Below, in pieces: positions 56,986-64,000 of a DNA stretch of 64,000 nucleotides. How positions within the stretch are numbered: position 1 is the stretch's first letter; each line of letters opens with the position of its first letter. The translations under genes were made by a program, and so were the position numbers. The notes under the pieces were generated by a model, which was not told the DNA's origin, searched no databases, and saw nothing but the letters and a program-made list of their open reading frames with translations. Origin of the DNA: Scedosporium boydii (lineage: Eukaryota > Ascomycota > Sordariomycetes > Microascales > Microascaceae); contig NJFT01000035.1 of the NCBI GenBank assembly GCA_002221725.1, positions 62,001-126,000 on the forward strand, in the 5' to 3' direction.

Positions 56986-58317
56986 ATGTTCTAGTTCTCG
57001 AGTTACTCGACCCTTTGGGGCATTTATGAAGGTTGTCTACGGCTTTGTGATTTCTTGGAAGGAGTTTTCTGTGTTTGATTTGGGGGTTTTATATAGGGAA
57101 CTGTTAAATAGGTTTGCGTATAGTCAGTTTTCCTTAATGGAACTTATAATGATTGATGACTCTATGTACATTTTCCCCTATTGAGGGACTTTCTGAAAAC
57201 CGCTCGGGGAGAAGCGATAGATCTGTCCATACATATATATGTAGCTCTCATCTCAAGACAACTTGTTACTTGGCATCAAGTGAAGCTCCCAGAAGCCATG
57301 GACACTTGAAAGGGGAATGCGCCAAAACTGTTTCCATCATCAATGGGGTTCTCTTCCCTCACTGTTCTTTTTCCACTTCCTCTCAGGTTACCTCTATAGA
57401 GATATACACCACCATTATATGCAGCCGAATGAAACCCTCGTACATATATGTGTCCTTCAAATAAAAAGAAACAAAAATAGTGCTGGGTTTTCCTCGGGTA
57501 TCCCCCAGTTTTTTTTTTCCACCTTCCCAATACATATGTGACCCTGCTGTAAAAAGGAGGACAACAAGAAGCAACATCAACTCTGAATTTCAGCAGAGAA
57601 GGTAAGGATAGATTCCAGCCAGTCACGCTCCATTCAACACCGTTTCACCGGCCCCGAGATTCCAGTTCCCCAAGAGTCTATGTATGATATATACCAAATC
57701 CCGAACCCAAAGTGTAAGAATGAAATAAATACCAGAGTGCGGGCGCTTCTTTTCCCGGTATTCGTCCAGAGTCGAGCGAGCGTAGCTGATGATGCGTTAA
57801 CGCCTCAAATAGGGCCTCTCAGGGCTTTCGTGTTCTCGTATTCTCCTGATGATAGGGAAGACGGAGTTCAGCAGAACCGTGATGAGTGTCCCATCACTGT
57901 CGTTTTGGCAGAGATAGACGTCACTAGTTGTCGGCGTTCTGTGTAAGTACTTCCGACGCGTGCTCCATCGGCCTGTGAGGACCTCTGTCATCGCTACTGC
58001 TTCAGACTCGCCCTTCAGTCAAAGCTGTGACCACAGGCGCTGCCTGGTAGTTTATGTGTGAAACGAATGGCGGCGATAGAAATAGACCACAATCAATGTC
58101 GGCGGCGGCAAAGATCCGTTCGAAGAGAGAAAAATAAAGGTAATATCCCCATCCATGCAGGTAGATGCGTGTCCCATGACCAAACCATAACTCCAGAAGC
58201 TCCCAGTTCCCGATATTGACGACCCAAGACGCCGATACCCAATGCTCTATATCGTGAGATATTCGTGAAAATGCACTATAACAGCCGGAAAAAGAAAACG
58301 TATAGTAGCTGCCCGCT
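56986..58317. other. Convergent 3' regions, 56.9-58.3 kb
   Basis: 1.3 kb between two converging genes, AT-leaning with T-rich tracts (57505-57520). No gene, repeat or motif of interest is visible. Confidence 0.55.
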
Positions 58318-60361
58318 TCATGTTAAGCTCGGAAAGACCTTAGTTATGGCTCTCCTCCCTATATGGAAACAGAGAGTCTGGTTAGTTGTCACGAGCAGAC
58401 AAACTTTGAAATAGTTCTCTAGTCGGTACGAAAGAGAAAGAGATAGAGGGTATATACTTACATAGGGGTCGATCATCCTCCTCGTCGAGCGGACGAGCTA
58501 AGTGCTTCATCCTCGCCCTCGCAAGTTCCGAAGGACTCTTGCGGCCCTCAGGTTGGTGGTCAGATAATGGAGGACCTTTTATTGGGGCCAGTTTCAGCTC
58601 ACGTGGCTTATTACGACGAGACTTTTTGTGGCGGGTTATAGGAGGGAGAGCGGCTACGGTATCCTCAGACTCGTTGGCGGTACCTCCCTGATTCTGTGGA
58701 GATTGCTCAATTGCGTCTAGATCGTCAGGGCTACCCGTCTCAGCATCCCGAGCATTTGGGGTCTGCGTTCCTGTCCCGTCTGTAGGTTGCTGCACTGGCG
58801 TTTGAGGTTCGACGGGTGCCTCCTTGGGCAGTTTGGTAGATTTGGCAGGTGGGTCGGAGGAGTGGTGGTTTGGCGTGACAAGGTCACTAAATATGAGCTT
58901 GCTAAATAGCTTGTGCTTGCTTTTGCCCTCAGCCGAATCGATCTCGACATCGACAGTACCGCGGAGTCGTCGCATAGCTCGTTCCCGTCGTACCATGGCA
59001 TTGGTGATTCGCGGGCAGTATCCGCGGGGCAACATACATTGCTGGCACACTGGGCACAGCGAGCTGTTTCTGGTTAGAAATTCGTCGATACATTCTGGGT
59101 GAAAGATGTGGTAGCACGATAGCTGGCGGATGACGGAGACTCGGTTCTTAAAATCTTCGAGGCATATTTGGCACTGAGGCTGATAATTTGTCGCTATTGT
59201 CGAACATTCGCTTCCGGCCAGACTCGTACGGGATGATCTGCCTGAGATGGAAACAACGGACGAAATGCTGCGGTCGGGGTGTCGGGAGCTACGATTAGAG
59301 CCAGGGGTAGAGGGTCCGTTCATTCTATCGGATTCCGATTGGTAGGTGTATAAGGGGAAGGATTTCACATGCTCCTCAGGGACCATGACTCGGGCAATGC
59401 CCATCGCTTCGAGATCGACCTCGCCCTGCTTAACACGAAGAGCAAGTGATTTGCGACGTTGGCGTTGTAGAAAGTGCATGAAGACGGACACACAAACGAT
59501 AATCAAGAGCAGGGCGCCAATGACAATGACAAAGAAGGTCCACAACGCCGGCATGCTCTTGGAATCTTTCATCGTCAGTTCGGTCCATATTCGAACATAG
59601 TCTCGGGGGTTAGGGCCGAAGGCGTCGATGATCTCATCGCCGAAAGGAACCTGCTGCAAAGAGCCGGAGTACTGAGAAAGCTTTTCCACAAGCTTATTGC
59701 CTTCCCGGCCGGGAATGGCGAAGATGGGGAACTTATTTTGCTGCATCCACGCACCACCATCATCCAGGTCCCAGATCGGCTCGTCGACATCTTGGGGCTT
59801 TTTTGTCGAGTTGTTGGGTTTGTAGAATATGAAGGCTCGGACGGGATCGTATCGTGCTGCCTTTAGGTAGGCCTGGGTGCATTCCTTGCTGAACCATGGG
59901 GCGATCGCGACGAGTTTGTAGTTGGTGGGTGGGAGGTTGGTCCGTCGAGTGACATTTCGCGGGAGACCGATCGCTGGGTCGTACTGATCTTCTGAGCAGG
60001 AGTTGCTGGAATCTATCGTCGGAACATAGAGCAAACCCTGAATAACTCCGTTTAATGTCTCGGCGTTTGTCGTCGTCAACGTCGTTAGATTGGCCGATAG
60101 TTGTGACTCGAAGGCTAACTGGCTCTAGGAAAGGTATCAGTAGGGAACCGATAGGCCATTCGCGGAACTGGCACGTTCAAGTGAGGGACGGCGAAAGAGT
60201 GCCGGTAGACGGACAAGACCTACGGCGACAGCAGTTAGGTTTCGAATAAGGGTCGTGGGGAGCGAAGTCTCCCCATTGAATAGAGGGTTACTAAATAAGA
60301 GACTGCGGGGGAGAGTGTTAGCTACAAGACTACGTCGAAGCTTCCGTCGACAAGACGCCAT
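58318..60361 (-). CDS. PA-TM-RING type E3 ubiquitin ligase
   Basis: Three exons: 60361-60224, 60124-58462 and 58358-58318 (introns of 99 and 103 bp), giving 613 aa. The middle exon is solid: a lumenal protease-associated-like region with APWFSKECTQAYLKAARYDP, one membrane span at about 239-261 (FFVIVIGALLLIIVCVSVFM), and a RING-H2 finger from about 363 (CQICLEDF, CYHIFHPECIDEF, CPVCQQ) with the full C3H2C3 set. The last exon is tiny and completes WRRAITKVFPSLT, a C-terminus typical of the fungal family; without splicing the frame would run into CKYIPSIS. The first exon is the weakest part: the 5' donor GTAGGT fits in frame, but the encoded N-terminus is a poor signal peptide, so the true start may differ. 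Relatives (Tul1/RNF13-like architecture) ubiquitinate membrane proteins in the Golgi-endosome system. Confidence 0.88.
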
Positions 60362-63300
60362 CTGGATCTGGTCCCATTTCGAGGTGCGAGGCGAGGAGGA
60401 GAGGTCGTCTCTCGGGGAATGGGCATCGTGAGAGCTGAGGGCGATTTAAAGAAGCGCAACGCGTTCGAGGAGGTGTGCCCGAGTCGGGGCGACCCCGCAA
60501 ATTCAGAGCCCTCTCTTCTCGACTCGGACCTCGAAATCGGCGGGAATCAGTGGTCGGGAGAAGCGCGTGTTTGTGAGGGAGGCAAGGGAGCAAGGCTTTC
60601 AAACATACACGACATTTCGAATCTCGGAGAGCGCTGTAAGACGTCAGTTGCCGCGCCAAGACCGGGGCGATGCGGTAAACTCTTTTGTGGGCTTGGCTAC
60701 AAGGGGATTTGCGACAGGTTTCGTCGGTCGGGAAAGCTTGAATTGTACTTACACATGCTTCTAGGACATATTCAAGTTCTTGATAGAGGACATATCAGCG
60801 TCTGCGATGCGGGGAATTGAATGCGCAGAGCGAGGAATCGAGCTGGCGGCACAGAATTTCTTGGAGGAGGAATTGAAGGGACTGGAGTTGGATGATGGGC
60901 AAGTCCGAACGAGAGCGCGGGTACGAAGTACAGGGGGGAGGCGATTGGTATGGACGGACGGCTGCAGTTACGGCGGCGACATGGGCCTGGCTAGGGCGGA
61001 ACCAGCACGGGATTTAGGAAGAAAAAAAAGGTGTTGGAATAGGGATTTGCAGAATTGAGGAATGGGAAGCGAGGCAGGACGCAGCACTAGAAGCATGAAG
61101 TGTTCAGGCCAAACCTGCAATTTGCCATGCATTACCTGGGTACGAAGTAAATCATAATAATCGAGAGCTCATGCACCTGGTGGAAGAGGGACTGCGGAGG
61201 AGTGGGTGGGTGCCGCTGGGTGGTGGCTGGCCTGAACTGGGTCCTTCGTGTGATCGTTACAATTGTAAGGGATGGCAACTTGGGAAGGGGAAAGCGGAGG
61301 AGGGTGTCCAATGGTCAGCACGTTTGATGGGAGGGAAGGATGTCGGAGTACCTCGTACAAGTACATTAGAGCGGAAGATTGAGCAGAGTTCAATGCATAT
61401 TACGAAGGAGAAAGTGCAAGTACAAAGTACAATAATTGAGCCGTTTCTAGGCTGTTGGAATGGAACATTTGAAGGTACAAAATGGGGAAGGAGGCAAAGA
61501 CAATGGCAGGAATGGTGTGCCTTGACGAGACATTGATGGTACACGCTAGTCGTGGCTTGTACGCTAGACCACTCTACAGGTAATACACCACTTTGTACTT
61601 GTGGAGGGGGAGAGTAATATCTGCAATTGTATGTAGTGTACACGACAAAGTACAATTGTATTAAAATCAAAGTCCCGGTCCACTTTGTCAGGTCACCCCT
61701 TTACCAAATCGAAGATAATGGAATCAATTGATGCATCAATTGATCATTCTTGGACAGAGCCAGAGTCTACTCTGTAGAGCTGGGGTGGATGAGAACCATG
61801 GGCTGAAAGTAATACGGATTCACCATAATACTCGACACCCTCTACATGCCCTACATACCCGGCGTTTTCAAGTCCGAATAGCAGCAAACTTGGTCTTGTG
61901 CGCGGGATAGCAGTATGACTGAACCTGGCTGTTGAGCGATGGATTCGTGTCTAGGTACCCTCCCCCCGGCTGGCACTTTTGGCCCAGTTTGCTCTGTCTG
62001 GTGGGGTTCGTGGCGTTAGCGTGTGGACAGACCTAGTCTCAGACAACAGGCTTTGTGCTCCGAACTTCCGGTTGGGCGACTACGACGGAGGAAGATTCTC
62101 GCTTCAATGTTTCTCACATTAAATCTTCTTTCCTAGGGATCCCACATGTCCATAATCATGAGCAAGGGCGGCACCCGGCAAAAGCGTAAATGACCCATGG
62201 TTTGGGCTTTGACAATACCTGCAATTGAAGGACACTCGGGGCCGGTTAACGTTTGTGCCTTTTCCGAGGGGGGAGAACGCGGGCCTCGTCCGAGGGTGGA
62301 GTGAGAAACAATATCCATAAGCTATTTGAGCCACGCCAGACATCGAAAAACCTAAGAGAAACACTCGACTAACTGTCAAACCTAGCTCCACAACCCCAAT
62401 AACCACAGGTGACCGCAAAGCTGGTGGGAATAATCGGTCGCGTCAAGGGTTGAGAAAGAGGGGAGCAGCTCATTCTAGCTAAGCAAGAAGATAGGAACAA
62501 TTCTCTGCCCAACTCTCTTGATTGTCGTCGTCATCGGAGCACCGGAGCGGACCCATGTGCGAACACCAAACACCAAGACGCCATGCCATTCGGAGAAGAC
62601 CAAGCCCTCAACAAGCGTTCGATACTCCCTAAGAATTCCAGGAGCTTCAGGCGCATATCGTTGGATAGACACCTCTAGAAGCCATTGCCGACTCAGAGGG
62701 AACCATGCGGATGGCCGGCATCAGGTCGAAAGTTCCTTGCAAGTGGAGGTGCTAGACGTCCTACCAAATATGCCGCGATAAGTGAATCAAATACACACAT
62801 CATGAGAACGAAGACGCCGCAAGATTTACTTCGTTCCACGATGTACATAACTATGAAGTGGCAGGCAGAAAAGTCGCCCTTCATTCCTTTCCTTCCAGTC
62901 GCTCCAATTACCTTACTGGACAAAGCTGTGCAGAAAACGGTGGGTGGGTGCATGCATTGCGTAAATGAAAGCTTCAATGTTGGTGTACGACAGGTGGGGA
63001 GTCAACCTCATCCAATCCTCTGTGGTGCACCTCAGAGGCGGGTATGTAAAACGTACGTGCCGGAACCCGTGGAATGCCTGGGGGCGCTCTCAATGAGTGG
63101 CAAAAACGCGAGTGGGCTTGTCGAAGGACTACTATTTCAGGAAAGTCTAACTGATTTCGTAGTGTAGTGTACGCAATGCTGCGAAGTAGGATTAATGAGC
63201 AGCCCTGTCATGTACTGCAGTGGAGTGTCCAATGCCCAACTTATTGAAGGCCTTGAGGCTATTGATGGATCTTGATCCACTCTGTCAAACCTGGGAGAGG

Positions 63301-64000
63301 GCAACAGCCCGTCTGGTGATGATGCCTTGTTTCAGTGTGGATAGATCAATAGCCCGTCACAGCACAGAGGACTTTCTATGTGTTCAGTCGTGAAGTAGTA
63401 ACTGAGTGCCCCTCCCAAACCTGGGGTTTCTCATCTATTTGGGGGCTTCGAAACTGATTGATGGTGCCTCGTCCGCATTTTGATCGGCATGGAAGATGAT
63501 GCTGCGGCCTCCCACGATGTGCGACAACACTTTAGCCCGTGATAGGTCTGGCTTATCACATCTCGTTCCACCACTTCGTAGCTTCAGAAGGGTTGATGTC
63601 GCCAATCTAGGAAATCTACTCAGGTAATGCGGACGTAAGATGAGAACGACGTAGGCAGTCCACCCGGAAGAGAATGCATTTAAAGCAGGACTGCACTTTC
63701 CGGGATCCGTACCATCCCGGCCTACCTGCACCCCTTACCTCGCCCAGCAAGCAGCCAGGCCCTGATCCTCGCCTGAGCGGGGACTCAGCAAACCATGAAA
63801 TATTGTTACATATTTCGTAGGGTTGATCCGCGTCAGCCCCAGCTGTCCAGTTGTGCGACCTCATATTGTGGTTTGTTTCCCGCTGTTTTCCTCGTCTGCA
63901 GGTCTTAAACCTCGGCCGGGTCCACGTATGCTTATCTGCCCAATTCACTTCTACTGTGCTGATATTGCTACGCCGATTAACTGGAGGGCGAAGGACGAGC
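60362..64000. other. Right-hand 3.6 kb gene-poor region
   Basis: The left end is the promoter of the RING gene. I see no gene up to the window edge. TACGAAGTA occurs at 60923 and 61141. Between about 61350 and 61660 there is a cluster of GTAC-centred words (TCGTACAAGTAC, AAGTACAAAGTACAAT, TTTGTACTTG, AAAGTACAATTGTA). Short frames such as 62685-63167 lack domain features. Confidence 0.45.

Overview
The window is chromosomal DNA of a filamentous ascomycete (Pezizomycotina, most likely Sordariomycetes). The evidence is short GT..AG introns with CTRAY-type branch sites, a one-gene-one-promoter layout on both strands, and a fungal gene set: trifunctional HIS4/his-3, AcrB-like membrane protein, glycine-rich HET-C, BtaB-BtaA betaine-lipid synthase, a GH45 endoglucanase, and GPI-anchored Ecm33-like and DUF7707-like proteins. 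There is no operon, phage, CRISPR array or intact transposon. I rebuilt exon structures by hand from splice sites and domain continuity; all of them keep the reading frame.

Layout. 1-13 kb is core housekeeping: HIS4 (cut by the left edge), TAF9 (divergent from HIS4), the lipin phosphatidate phosphatase PAH1, and AcrB. 14-16 kb holds a twin-CX9C Cmc1-like protein and a D-amino-acid-oxidase-type flavoenzyme. 16-20 kb is a small accessory island: a frameshifted APH-type kinase relic, a GC-rich intronless F-box-like gene flanked by one degenerate direct repeat pair, a second diverged repeat pair, and a doubtful gene with an in-frame stop. 21-27 kb has a 611-aa fungal membrane protein, UTP11 and a GPI-anchored cysteine-rich protein. 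30-40 kb holds an Ecm33-like wall protein, BTA1 and GH45. 42-45 kb is het-c, followed in frame by an unusual acidic reading frame. 50-60 kb has an HMG-box protein with a 792-bp intron, a 615-aa membrane protein of unknown role and a PA-TM-RING ubiquitin ligase. Gene-poor stretches of 3-5 kb separate the genes at 26-30, 35-39, 45-50, 52-55 and 60-64 kb.

Main observations. (1) A nonamer, TACGAAGTA, occurs at least 16 times (either strand), always outside coding sequence, against about 0.5 expected by chance; a sister word TACGGAGTA occurs at least 6 times. (2) After the het-c stop codon the same frame stays open for 163 codons of strongly acidic sequence, and a plausible 90-bp intron would bypass the stop. 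(3) The Cmc1-like gene carries an 87-bp intron whose retention stays in frame but splits the first CX9C motif. (4) An APH-type kinase relic is broken by a 4-bp tandem duplication.

There are loose functional themes: membrane lipid handling (PAH1, BTA1), cell surface (Ecm33-like, DUF7707-like, HET-C), and ubiquitin signalling (AcrB, the RING ligase, the F-box-like protein). Nothing in the sequence shows that these genes are co-regulated.
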